Part shown: one piece after another, positions 24,634 to 36,787 of the stretch
Layout: every line of letters starts with the position of its first letter
Numbering within the stretch: the stretch's first letter is position 1
NCBI RefSeq assembly: GCF_018687715.1
Contig: NC_056762.1
Span: 21,985,864-22,049,863, forward strand
Direction of reading: 5' to 3'
Length of the DNA: 64,000 nucleotides
From: Carya illinoinensis
Lineage: Eukaryota > Streptophyta > Magnoliopsida > Fagales > Juglandaceae
The notes under the pieces: generated by a model
Database searches by the model: none
What the model was told of the DNA's origin: nothing
The model's input: only the letters and a program-made list of their open reading frames with translations
Position numbers and translations under genes: made by a program

Positions 24634-26806
24634 ACACCTTAGTAGTGTATCTATCGCAACTCTTAACTATAAAGTGTCAAATTCTAATTGTCTCACATGA
24701 TCTTGCTACAGCCATAGACAACAGACATAGATGAGGCCATCGAATAGGCTATTTTGCTTCTTCTTTTTTTCCTTTTTTCATATATTTATTTTATATCTTT
24801 AAATATTTCTTTTAAAAAAATTCATAACATTATTTAAAAATATTTCTTCAATTATTAAGTAAAAAATAAAAAATAAAGAATCGGTAGCTTTTGTCTGTGG
24901 GACTAGCATTATCCTTGTCTCATAACTCCTAAAGATTACTATTCATTCTTAGTAGTCCACTATGAAATTGTAAATATAATTTAAATTTTATTTAATTATA
25001 AAAATCACTATATTTTATCAAATTCCTCTCCAAATAATCTCTATAATTTTTTATTATCTGCATAATTTCTATAAGTGATAAAGTGTTTTTTTCCCCTCAT
25101 TAGGCCACATGGGCCTTTATTATATCAATGAAGTTGATCATTTATTCATTCAAATAATATTATAGTCTTCCAATCATTATACTATCAGTTCCTATTCGGA
25201 ATTGTCCGTCTGGTTTTATGGGTTTAACAACCCCCAATTAGAATGAGACACGTAGGAAACTTCACAAAGGACAAAGTAGACTCTTTTTCATTTGATTACA
25301 CCCATAAAGAGCCCTTCACTCGTGCATGCCTCACTGCCTCTAAAGAAACTAGACGCTCTGCACCTTGAGGCAATAGACTTGTCATCGCCAACAAGCGTCG
25401 TTGCACCCAACTAAGGTATTTTCCTCCGTCGCCCCCACCAAGTCATCGCCCTCCACTGATTTGTGTTGTGCTTTGTTTGCTTTACTTCTATGCCCTGAAT
25501 GTGAACTTCTTAATTTGCTTCCAGAAACAAAACCTGAAAATTAAAAGACAATGTTTGTGTTCTCCTTTTCCAATAATATCACAGAAAAAGACTCTTAACT
25601 CTGTCTATAACTGCACGTAAAAAAAATAAAAAATTAAAAATTAAAAATAAAATAAAAAGGCCAAGATAAAGAAAGTGCATATGGAAAAAGAATTGATTGT
25701 TTATTTCTGCGATTTGCATGTAGTTAATTGGGAAGAGAAAACTCCATCGTCTGCTATTTGATCTAAGTGATTTTTTTACATGACCGAATATTAAAGGAAC
25801 CAAAATCCAAAACCCAAAGGAAAAAAAAAATGAAACAAACAGAGGAAAACAGTCATCAAAATCCCTCTATGGAGGCTCCGTCACTGCTAGGGGTCAAGCT
25901 CCATCACGGCTTGGGGTCGAGCTCTTTCACACCATGAGGAACAAGGTCCATCGCGTTAGTTCTGGTCTGGTTTGGGATGGAGGCTTTGGTGGAAGAGGGA
26001 GAGGGCAAGGTGATGACCACGGGTTGGGTATTCAATTTCTTATCAGTGGTAGTCAAGCGCATAAAGAGGTAAAAAGGAGGAGTTACGTGTCAATAGTTTA
26101 TTGGAGGGCATTTATTTGGGTATTAACAGATTGACCGGTGGGAAGGTTTTCTCTTCTATTATTGTTCAATTTCTAATGACTAATTACTCTTTGTTAGTAC
26201 CTAATTAATCTTTTCTAATGATTACGGAAAAAAGTCTATAGTTCCATTTTAGTTGTAATTACCGCACAAACTGCTATATATCTAATTTACAAATCTGCTA
26301 TATATATATATATATATTTCTCGATGTGGGAGCTCTACTCTTATTAAGCTAATGCATCAACCCTTGCATTAAAAGATCCTTGGGTTTGGTCATTTAAATT
26401 AAAACTACTTGAAGATAATTTAGAATCTTAAAGGTTTAGAACCATTTCGTATGTTTCCTTTTATAATGTATACATTTTTGGAAGTAGAAGCTTGGTTCTT
26501 ATTGAGCTACATCATCCATCTACTCCCACACTAGTAAGATTGTTCAACTGAGCTGCGTTTTATCTCAATCTAGTCCAGAACTAGGGTAATTGGGTTACAA
26601 TTGCAATTTTTGGCCTAAGTACACACCAGGCCAAAAAACTGCATTACCCAACTTGGCCTTACCTGTGCCAAGTACAGGTATGACACCGGGGTATCAGGTT
26701 TTATATAAAATAAAATAAAATTAGTATCAAACTGATATCATTTTGGCAAACCAAAATAATGTCATTCTATACTTGATTAAAATTTAACTCATCCTAGTTA
26801 CCACCC

Positions 26807-26863
<57 letters not shown>

Positions 26864-27334
26864 GCCAAAATGACATCGTTTCTATCTCATTGGATGTTTT
26901 GGTCACCAACTTCGACATAAGCTGCTACTGGCCTTTTGAACAATTTTCTCTTAACATCTTTCATCAATTTACTCAATCTACTGTCGTTTCCTGTATGTAC
27001 TTGATCTTCTTCTTTTTTTTCTTTTTCACTCTATTTTTCTTTTTACACTATACAAATAGATTATTGGTTTAGCTTTTCAAATAAAGCTTAATAGAGAAAA
27101 AAAAAATGTTAAGTATGTTGTTTAACGTGGGAAGATAGGATAGCATTCACTCTGACACGACTCTACACACGTAAACGGCAGCAAAGTCATGCTGGATTAA
27201 AGGGTCAGATACAAAATGCCAACTGGGATCATGGCAAGAGCCTCTGTCCTTGACACACAAGACGTGACCCGGATGAGCCACATTGCATTAAAGTCGATGG
27301 CATGGTACCTAGGATGGAGGACACGCACCCCTAA
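24634..27334. other. Intergenic; (CT)26 at 26810-26861
   Basis: No gene recognised. It contains AT-rich sequence, an (AT)n run near 26290 and a (CT)n microsatellite at 26810-26861. The antisense of about 26930-27000 weakly resembles a decayed transaldolase exon (K-M-L after several stops), but this is too degraded to annotate. The segment at 27100-27330 is less AT-rich and unidentified. Confidence 0.5.
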
Positions 27335-28314
27335 CACATAAACATTTGAAGATGATATTGCTTTCTAGAAGATATGCAATCATGAATACTCAACATTTAG
27401 TTACATGGAAAAAAAAAACCACATAAGAAGCATTTGAATATACAATATGAGTACAAACAATCTTTTTTATTTCAACCTCCTCCCTTCGCCAAGGTATCAT
27501 TTGATTTTAAAACATCTTCCATGCATTAGAAAATTGATAATAGTATGCATAATTACTGTTGGGTTGCTAATTACACCTCTAACACCACTTGCAATCAAAG
27601 GAAGCAGATCTGTGACAGGTCAGCATAGGTTATCATACCATGGACTCTGTCTTTCCTTGTCTTAGAGATCGTGAAGAACTGTTCTCTTTGCTGGACTTCC
27701 ATTTCCAACTTGGGAACATCATACAATGTAAGCAAAACTTAATATGAGAATGCAAAGTTTCTACTTTTCTAGACATGAGAAAGACAATTAAGAGGAGAAT
27801 TTTCAAGAAAAGACCACATACTACAACCAACATTGAGATCTAGTCAATCAACGAGTAAGTTACATATTATGAGCAATGCGCAAATAATATGTAAGGCCGA
27901 GTGCTAATATGTAAATACAATCCACTAAAATTAGGCTCGTGGTCAAGAACCACAAGAAATTGTATCCAATTACATCTAATGACTTGATGAAGGACAGAAA
28001 TATACAATAATGCATTTGCATGGGATTGATTATGCATAAAATTCCTGTAATATTGACGAGTCATTTGGTGAAAACACACCAATCTTTAAGAAGTTGAGAA
28101 GAATTTAACATGCACGGCCTTTTTAGTCAAACATGTAACCATATTATAAACAACCACCGTAAGTTTATAGTTTAACACGGGATAGAAAATAACAAAGATC
28201 TTCCCTCTTACTATGTTTCAGAGCCTCTGAGGACAGTAACACAGAAATCAATTGTGCTTTTCTTGAAAAATGAATAAAACAAATAAGGTGAATGCCACAT
28301 TATGAAATATGGAA
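27335..28314. repeat. Duplicated segment, copy 1
   Basis: Closely similar in the same orientation to 49060-50012 over nearly its whole length, with small indels: from 'catttgaagat' on the left to 'gaaatatggaat' on the right. Copy 2 has an extra 'gtgtactcagtaaaaacatc'-type insert near 49861, and copy 1 has an extra block near 28190-28240. The duplicated sequence carries one transaldolase exon on the minus strand. Confidence 0.9.
27557..27720 (-). pseudogene. Transaldolase exon, decayed copy
   Basis: Minus-strand match to the transaldolase segment ending 'LPLIASGVRGV-SNPT', which precedes the rest of the TIM-barrel enzyme. Transaldolase transfers a three-carbon dihydroxyacetone unit in the pentose phosphate pathway. 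In-frame stops occur in the 'HDL' and 'DNLC' regions, and the acceptor AG seen in copy 2 is lost ('gtatg' in place of 'gtcag'). The donor is still GT. No other exon is evident nearby. Confidence 0.75.
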
Positions 28315-28715
28315 TTTAATTAAAAAAATGTAATAATAATCCACTAAGGACCTAGAGATGGCTATTGAGCAGATCAATCAAACATAGAATAGTGACATCA
28401 AATCCCAAAAAAATGAAGATCCCACATAATCCATAGATCACAAGGAAAAAATAAATCACAACCAATCACCACAGAGATGGGAAATTATTTCATCCTTTAC
28501 TCCCTTTGCATACTTGTCGAGTTGGGAAATTATTTCATCTCCATAACAGATGATTTTACTAGGGTGCAGTGGGTCAATGTATAATATGACGCAAGAGTTT
28601 TTACCACCGCCCCAAGTAAGAAAACTGTTCCTTTTTCCTTCCAAAATATCTCATTGAAACATGTTGCTATTTACATAGTGCTTAATTCATTGAATTGCAA
28701 TCAGAGTAAGATTGT
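28315..28715. other. Intergenic, nothing recognised
   Basis: AT-rich segment to the right of duplication copy 1. It includes a short direct repeat of the 'gggaaattatttcatc' word (about 28479 and 28525). No gene recognised. Confidence 0.4.
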
Positions 28716-29204
28716 GTGAAAAGTTGTTTTGCACTTAAAATTTTCTTTTTGTTCAAGAGGGACCCCGAATATGTTATATCTAAATTGTTCCATTCTAAAT
28801 ACTTTCAACCCTTCTCAAATCACCAAGACAAATGCAAGAGAAGCGTGAAGCAATTTGAAGAGCAGCTGCCCAATAGGAAAATAGTAACTAATGGCCCAAT
28901 TCTTGGGATGCCAACCAATTCCTCGCCACCATACATGGAAGGGAAAGTTGTGGCACCAATTCCTTTGGGTGATTCAAACGTGGGCCCATCGTCGTCCTCT
29001 ACACAAATGTCTAAAGAGGAAATTCTGGACAAGATAGGTAGGAGAGACAAGGGTAATAATCAATCTCGGAATACATGGGCTGTCCTCACTCAAATATGGA
29101 AGAATGACTTGGATTCTGGCAGTCTCCTAATACCATCATTTGAACTGTTTGGTGAAGGTATGTTATCCTTCATTCCAGCTCCTGAGATGTCTCTGTTCTT
29201 ATGA
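28716..29204 (+). CDS. Protein-like ORF of unknown family, likely 3' exon
   Basis: An open frame of 162 codons with balanced, protein-like composition: a basic/Gln region ('CKRSVKQFEEQLPNRK'), a Pro/Gly/Ser linker, a charged 'KEEILDKIGRRDKGNN' segment, a Trp-containing stretch ('TWAVLTQIWKNDLDSG') and a hydrophobic C-terminus ending 'IPAPEMSLFL'. I cannot name the family. The first 15 or so codons look intronic; an AG at about 28758-28760 ('tgttcaag') before 'RDPEY' could be a splice acceptor, making this a terminal exon. No upstream exon was recognised, so it may be a gene fragment or processed relic. Confidence 0.4.
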   Translation: MKSCFALKIFFLFKRDPEYVISKLFHSKYFQPFSNHQDKCKRSVKQFEEQLPNRKIVTNGPILGMPTNSSPPYMEGKVVAPIPLGDSNVGPSSSSTQMSKEEILDKIGRRDKGNNQSRNTWAVLTQIWKNDLDSGSLLIPSFELFGEGMLSFIPAPEMSLFL

Positions 29205-29874
29205 CCACAAGTACAAAGATTGACACTGCTGTTGTTGTAGTTATGCCATACAAAAATTACACTTGAAGGTTGCATTATAGAGATCTTAAGAACAAACCTT
29301 TTGTAAATTTGGTTGAGTAGATTATATATGTGGTGGATGCATTCGGATTTGATTAATAAACTCAAAGGCCACACTTTTTTATCTCCTCCTCAAGATCAAC
29401 ATTCCCATTAGAAATATGATCAAAACTGCATGAATAGGAAATCATAGGCACAACTATCATCATCTATCTAGATCAAGTTTCACATTGATGCCAAAGTGGA
29501 TACACAAGGCGTGTACAATGCTGCCTTTGCTTGTTTGTGCTTTTTCATCCCCCTAAGTCCTAAGATGCATTAAAACGATTTTCAGATGACCAATGGAAGA
29601 CTTTGCTTGCCTTCATCGGATCAGTTACATATGGGGGACACCCTATTGACGACAACAGAAATTAAAAATTAGACCCTATTGCTAGCCTAAAATGAAAATA
29701 CTACCCTTAAGGAATCTTTACTTATGAATATTCTAATAGATAGCAAGACACTGCCAATTTCATCCAATAAGATATAATAATGCTAGAAAGCATAAATGAT
29801 ACATTTGTATCTTTTTGAAAACATTTTACATGACTAAGTTTCATTTACTACTTCCTAGGATTCACCCGGCTTAT
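29205..29874. other. Intergenic 3' flank of the RLP pseudogene
   Basis: AT-rich, with no gene or repeat recognised. It contains the likely former 3' UTR of the minus-strand receptor-like gene ending at 29875. Confidence 0.5.
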
Positions 29875-30997
29875 TCAAGTTTGGTTTTGCTTCTTGCCAA
29901 AAATCTTGATAACCCAATCTTGCTTTCTGATTCTCACAATGTGCTTGATAACAACACCAAATGCGAATCCACATCCATATCCCATCACAACTACTTTCCA
30001 ACCAAATTCAAATAAAAATCTTGGACCCTGATTTTCTTCAAATGTTGAAGGTTGAGGTGGTGAAACATCAGAATCTCCATAGATTTTGGACAATGGCCTT
30101 CCACACAATCCTCGATTACCTTCGAATTAATTATTTTCAAATGTTTCAAAATGTTGCCCCTGTGGTATCGGTCCAATGAGGCAATTATGCGACACTTTAA
30201 AGATTTTAAGGAAATTGAACTGGACTAATTCAGGAGGTATCTTTCCAAACAATTTGTTTTGAGAAAGGTCTAATGATTCTAGCTGTGTCAAGTTCCGAAA
30301 GGATGATGGAATATGACCAGTGAAAGCATTATTTGAGAGGTTCAGCACATGAGGTCCTTTTAGATTCCCCACTTGTTTTGGAATTTCTCCTTCAAACCTG
30401 TTGCATGAGAAATCTTTGACTTTGAGGTCATCATAGATCTTATTATACTCCAACTCCACACCTTTGATCACTATTATAATTGAATAGTTGACCCAACTAC
30501 CCAGGTAATATAAATTCTTTGCACCAACTGATTCCATGGCATCCCATTGTGCGAAGTATCCCATGGGCAGATTCCTAAACAAATGGTTGTTAGAGAGGTC
30601 AATGATACGCATGTTGGGAAATGTGTAATTTGTTTCCAGACTCCTTATTGCACCATGGAAACCATTAGAATGGAAAACAAGAATCTTCAACTGTTGAAGA
30701 GTTCCCAACCAAAAGGGATAGGTATCATTGATTTGATTGCGGCCAACATGAAAATACTCAAGCTGAGTACAGTTGGCCAAAGATCTTGGCAAATGACCCT
30801 ATAATTGATTTTGACTTAAGTCAATCAACTTTAAACTGCATCCTTTTGCCCATGTTTTTGGGATGGTGCTGCCAAAGTTGTTGCTTCGTAGCACAAGCAC
30901 TGGCAAAGATGTTTGATTCAAGTTGCCTAAACATGGATGAATCGTGTCGCTCAAATAGTTATAGGACAAATCAAGCACTACTAGATTTGGCCATGGG

Positions 30998-31002
30998 ATA
31001 AT
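30998..31002. repeat. Target-site duplication ATAAT (left), partner 36158-36162
   Basis: ATAAT immediately precedes TGTAACGC, and the same ATAAT follows ATTACA at the other end. Five-base TSDs are standard for LTR-retrotransposon integration. Confidence 0.95.
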
Positions 31003-34000
31003 TGTAACGCCCGTCCTTGTGGTGGGTCCTTTTTCATATCGATTTTCATAAAATCAAATCGACGGGAATTACGATTCCTTTTAAATTTCTTTTCCATTCA
31101 TACCAGGATACAAAAGACTCCATGTCATAAATAAAATTTCATTTTTTTTTCTTAATTAAAGCTTTCAGTGGAAAACATTACATTTCATAATTAAAGCTTC
31201 TAATAAGAAACATCTTGCCTAGGCCTTCGTGCTCTTCCCCTTGAGATGTGCCTGTTCTGACCTGTCATGCTCATCTTGTGTCTGGGAGGCACACATAAAA
31301 ACTAAAATGAATCGATGACTCATAAGTATTACTTCATACAATCAAAACATAGCTTTCCAGTCATGCAGTTATCATTCCATACACACATATTTTACATAGC
31401 ATGCATATGTCTTTCTCTTTGTTTGAAAATGTTTCGAGGTGGGATTTTTATTTAAAACTTGCTTTCTTCTTTAAAACAGCTCCCCACGCATCGCTGCCTT
31501 CATCTCTTAAAGAATCTTTTCATGCATTTATAGTTCTATGTACATTCATGCATACATACATTCATTAAATCATCTTTTCTTACTTACGTACATTCATGCA
31601 TTCAGTCCTTTTATACATACATACATGCATCTATTCTTAACATGCATTCGTTCATTCTTATCACTTTCATTGGCTATTGCACACTATTACGCCCCGTGCG
31701 TTGGGGTTAGTGGTCTTTTGGACCTGATTCCACCCGTGGCCACGGGTTGGGAATCCATTCAGTCAGGGTGCAGCACTGGGTGCACTTCCAGTACTACTTA
31801 TCCGGCATTGCAATCTGCCCCGTACATTCTTTTGGTACCATTTCCATTCCAGTCCATGTGGCCCTTACGTATTTTCATACATTATACATTCAGTCCATTC
31901 ATTTCTTTACAGTTCTTTCCTTTTTTTTTTTATTCATGTCGTTCAAAGCATAATTTTCTTTATTTTTCATAAAAGTTGCTTTAAGAGGAGTTTCTTTAAG
32001 GGGAAAATGATTTTCTTTCTTTTCCATTTAAAGTTGTTTTAGAAAGAGTTATTTTGTTTTAGAAAAGATAGTTTTCTTTCTTTAACAATCATTACAATCC
32101 TTAACAGTTCTAACGTCTCTTAAAGCTTCATTTCGTTTCCTTTCATAAACATACATACAATATGTACCACTTATAGCATCCATTCACATGCATACACATA
32201 CATATTTTGGGTGCATAAAAAGGGGCTGCCAAGGAAGGCTGCTATGTATTTATACTTGAAAACTTACGTTTCATTTTCCTTTTTACAGAAAAGCTTTCGT
32301 CTTCTTTTCCATTTCTATAGAGAAAACTCTAGAAGAGTATGAACGTAACACTTGCTTGAACTTCATGCCATACTCAATCCATACAGTCCATTCATGTGCA
32401 TGTCAGATGGCAACCTATATGCATACACATAACTTTATGTCATCATCTATCTAATGCATAAATAACTATTCTAGAAAATAGAACTATGCCTTACTTGAAA
32501 TATTCTGTATCCATCTCTAGGCTCTTACGTGCTATTTACTATGCTAAAACCTTCGGGATCTTATTCCTTAAAGTGAACCTCTGTGATTCACCTTAGGGTT
32601 AAGACACTAAAACCTCTGTCTCGTTCTTCTATTTACACAATCTAATGCATGATTCTGACATACAGAGCCATACGTCCCAATCTTAAATTATATACTCATC
32701 ACTACTTTCATGTATCCTAGTCCATGCTACATCTTTATTCCCATCCACTTAGGCTACATGAATTCAAGCCAACTCTGGGACTAAAATTCCATGTAACTAT
32801 GATCAGGACAAATTACTCGTTACATATGATAAATCTGTCTTGCACACTTGTCTTGCCAGAGACACATGTATCTCATCCCCTTTGTATCACCTAAGAGCAA
32901 CTTATAATTCCAATAAACGCCTGCTTGTATAAACAAGCTCCAAACTCCAACTTGTTAAGACCCGGTCGATATGACTCTTCCTACTTCCCGGCTCTTTATA
33001 AGTTCATCCCAACACTTGATAAGAGAGGATTGCATCCATAAATGCACCTCTATCACGTCACGTAATTCGAGATAAATCCCGAGTCACGTCACGATACCCA
33101 TCATGCTTCCACTGCACGCTCTGATACTTTTCCACCACTTCCTTATACTCTTTGCCATAGTCAACCACAAGGTGACACTCGTCACTTCATACTACAGCCC
33201 ATATCACCATTGCTTTGGGACACTGTTACACAGTTCCCGACGCTACACCATACACTCCACGCTTCTCTACTATGCCATTCGACACTCTGTGATACGTCAT
33301 CCGGTGTATCACGACCTAATACTAAGTATACTCACGTGAACTCTCTTCCATCTACATTATGACAAACATCACTGCGACACACGCCTCACCGTGCATCGCT
33401 ACGCAACATGGAGTATGCGGTATGCGTACTCCTTTCACTACAACTTCTATTAAGACGATGCACACTACACGGTGCATCACCATACAACACAGAGTGCACT
33501 CCACGCGCACTCCCTTCATTCTACGCCACACCTTACTACAACGCACGACACATGATGCGTCGGTGCACTACACAGAATACACTCCATGCGTACTCTCTTC
33601 ACACATCACTCCATATCACAACTACGGCATCCATCTCATGTCCACACTTCATAGTACAATCCACAATACTACAATTCAAGCCCAACACTTCACAACTACA
33701 TTTCACTTCACAACTATGCAGCGAACTCCACAATTACTAATTACACAGTCTACAATCCAACCAATCAACTATTTTAAACATAAATAACTAGAGATAGAGG
33801 GTTATGCCATCGATGGGCTAACCCTTGCGTCGCTCGCTGCTCATCACGATTAAGCGTCGGAGGAGCGTACGGGGCAGTAACACCACGTACGGTGGCTGTC
33901 CACCATGTAAAGTGTCAGTTCAGGCTTGAGGATAGCTAGGCGTGGCCTTGGAACGGCTCATGATGGCCTCGTGGTAGTCAAAGGTGGTGGAGCACGGCGG

Positions 34001-36157
34001 CGTCATGCCGTGAACAGTAAATCTGAATGCTAGGAGTTTGCTTGGGGCGGTGGAAGAACATAGAACTTCAAGGGAAAGGTAGATGAAGATGTGGTGGAGC
34101 TGTGGTGGCGAGGTGGTGGCCATACGGTGGCTCACGGCGGCGGATCGACCACTTGAAGCTAGTTTCGGTCTTAGAGAGTGAAGGAGAGTGAGAGCTATAC
34201 ACAACTCCGTTGGCCATGAAATTTCTTGGGGAAGGTCATGGTGATGAGAGGAACAAGATGGTGGTGGTGAAACACCATGGGTGGCCATGTACGGCAGCGT
34301 ACGGTGGTGCAACCGAAACTCTATCCATGGAGACCCATCGGAGAAAAAGAGAGAGTTAGAGGAAAAGAAAGGCATGGGGAGGAAGCCCTTGATGTGGTGA
34401 ATCCATTGGTGGTGCTTGATGGCTGATTTGGCCTTGTATGGTGGCTCAAAGAGGAGAAAAAGGCTTGAATACCCATTTGTTTGAAGGAGGAAGGAGAGAG
34501 ATTGGGTGGTCGGTGAAGCACACCACCGGTGCAGTGGAGCTCGCCGGTGAGGAAGGGTCACGCCAGTGTGGGAGGTGGGGCACGACCGCTGGGGGTGGCG
34601 CCGGCTAGAAGCTTCAAACCGTGAAGATGAAATGCATGCATAGTGATGAAGAGGAACGGCTGGACGTGCACAAAGGAGAGAGAAGAGAGAGAAAGAAAAA
34701 AAAAAAAAAAAAGAGAAAAAGTGAGGAAGAAAAGAAAAAAGCCAGGGCATTTAATCTCAGTCCTACGTTTCGGGATCCTCAAAACGATCTAACAATGAAT
34801 TTAAACGCTGATTTAAAAACGCGTAAGTGTTTTATTTAAAATAAAACACTTGAATAAAACACTAAGAGGAATTAAGATAGAATATTATTTTATAAACTAA
34901 AGTTTATAAAATAATATTTCTTCATCATTATTTAAAATGATAAAAGTATCGTTAATTACTCAAAGTAGGGGTGGGCAGCAGGGGCCCGCCCCCCGCTACC
35001 CCGCCCCCGTCCGCCCCGCCTCCGCATGGGCGGACGGGGTACCCCGCACCGCACATGCCGAGGCGGGGGACCCCGCCCCGCATGAAAAACACTAAGCGGG
35101 GGCAGGGGGCGGGCAGGGCTCAACCCCGCCCCGCATTTTATATTTATATTTATAAATATATATATTTTATATTTATAAATATATATATATTTTTATTTTA
35201 CAAATTGTATATATATAATATATTACAATTTGTTAAAGTAAGTCCCACATTGCTCAAGTAAGACTCTTGTATGGCCTTAGAGTTCTATATAAATGAGGCC
35301 TAGGGTGCCCATGGCATATGCAAGCTTGTGATGAACAAGTCTCACTCTATTGTGATTCTTGTGAACAAGTTTAACAAATTTAAAAATTAGTAACATAATT
35401 TTTATGTTATTAGTTTTTAAATTATTATTATATATATAAATTTTAATTTAAGATTTAATTATATAATAATTTGGGTCTAAAAATAATATTTTTAGACATA
35501 AAAATTTTTTTTAAGCCCATTGAAATATGGGATTCTTGAAGTGGGCGAGGGGCGGGGCGGATGGGGTGTTCGCCCCGCCCCCCCGGCACCGGAGTGGGGG
35601 GCCCCGCCCCCGCCTCACGGGGGCGGGGTGCGGATGAAATATTCATCCCCCGCATCATGCGGGGGCGGGGTGCGGGGAAGGGGTGCACCCGCCCCGCATG
35701 ATGCGGGTAGTACCCCTAACTCAAAGAGGATAAAATCATTTAAATTGAATAAGAGTTTTCAACGTGAAGTTAAATCTCTTAATATTTTAAAACAACTAAA
35801 ATATTTAGTATAAGTAATTATCCACAATTATAATATTTTCAGAGCTCATTAAAATATTATAATTGTGCTACATTAAAAACAAGCTTATCTAATAATACTG
35901 AAAATATCTAAGATATTTTCATAATATTTAAAATATTCGTAAGCATTAAAATATCTATCTTACTTTGAAATCCGCAGGATAACTTTCAAAACACGCCATC
36001 GAGATACAACACGTAGGATAAGTTTCAACACGTAGATCAAGACTCGTCAGATAGACTGACTCTCGACACGTAGAACAAGGCTCAGCACATACACCAAAGT
36101 TTGACACGTGGATCGAGGATCATAAAGAAGAAGAAGAGAGAAGGAGCGGATATTACA
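31003..36157 (-). mobile_element. 5,155-bp solo LTR, gypsy type
   Basis: The unit starts TGTAACGCCC and ends GGATATTACA, i.e. TGTAA...TTACA terminal inverted repeats with TG...CA ends, flanked by a perfect ATAAT TSD. It has no gag/pol, primer-binding site or internal duplicate of its ends, so it is one LTR left after LTR-LTR recombination. Minus orientation (TGTAATATCC...GGGCGTTACA) is chosen because Tekay-type chromovirus LTRs typically look like this. Without the nested hAT element (34966-35718) and one copy of its TSD, the LTR was about 4.4 kb. The 276-codon minus-strand frame at 33920-34750 inside it has low-complexity His/Ser/Pro composition and is not called a gene. Related fragments: 1-950 and 14130-14460. 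Confidence 0.92.
34966..35718. mobile_element. hAT non-autonomous element nested in the solo LTR
   Basis: Starts TAGGGGTGGGC and ends GTACCCCTA, flanked by perfect 8-bp TSDs ACTCAAAG (34958-34965 and 35719-35726). TAGGG-type termini with 8-bp TSDs are diagnostic of hAT. Both ends hold about 150-200 bp of very GC-rich 'ccccgc'-type subterminal repeats around an AT-rich centre. No transposase. Confidence 0.93.
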
Positions 36158-36581
36158 ATAATTGTCAGAGAATTTAAAATGCCAGTAAGAAAGTTGGGTA
36201 TCAAGCCTTGAAGATTGTTGCCTTTTAGATCTAGATACCACATTCTACTTTGGTTTCGTAATATATCTGAGAACTTGCTTAAGTTAAAATGAGCCAATAC
36301 TAAATATTCAAAATGTGGAAGAATTTCATTTGAACTAGCTCTAGTGAGTCACAACAAATCGTTGGACGAGTTTTGTGAAAGGTCTAAGAAAGTGAGTTGG
36401 GTAAGGTTACTAAACGAATTTGGGATGGTTCCTGAAAATTTACAATTGCGAATAAACCAAGTTAAGGAATTAAGGTTTGCAATTGAAGCATGTAGATTAC
36501 CAGAGAAATTTGTGCTATCAAGTATCAAATACTTAAGAGGAGAGTTTGTGTGAAATTCTGGCAAATGACCTGTGAGATCTT

Positions 36582-36787
36582 TTCTTCTTCTTTTTTTTTT
36601 TTTTTCTAATTTTAAGAAGAGCGAAGGTCACATATCGATGAATGACCTCCTCCCAATTTTATTAAAAAAACCCTCAGTTGTGACAGAGGAATACTCTGAG
36701 AACAATCCAACACACCTGCGATATTACATCTCAGATGCCAATAATTTTCAAAGCCAAAGCCAATACAAAAATTATTATAAACGTAAA
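36582..36787 (-). mobile_element. 206-bp poly-A retroposon in RLP exon
   Basis: Bracketed by perfect 13-bp TSDs CCTGTGAGATCTT (36569-36581 and 36788-36800). On the minus strand it ends in an A-rich tail, so it is a SINE or a 5'-truncated LINE inserted in the RLP sense direction. Part of it ('ttattaaaaaaaccctcagttgtgac' region) resembles 2590-2640 and 43115-43150. I could not identify clear A/B boxes. Confidence 0.9.

Noticed and set aside
26930..27010. Another transaldolase exon on the minus strand
   Set aside because: A few residues (VD, KML) match in register but there are multiple stops and frame changes; similarity is too weak to call.
33920..34750. 276-codon minus-strand ORF
   Set aside because: Lies wholly inside the solo LTR; composition is His/Ser/Pro/Leu-rich and low complexity with no motif, and the frame arises from a G-rich 'ggtggtg'-type plus strand.
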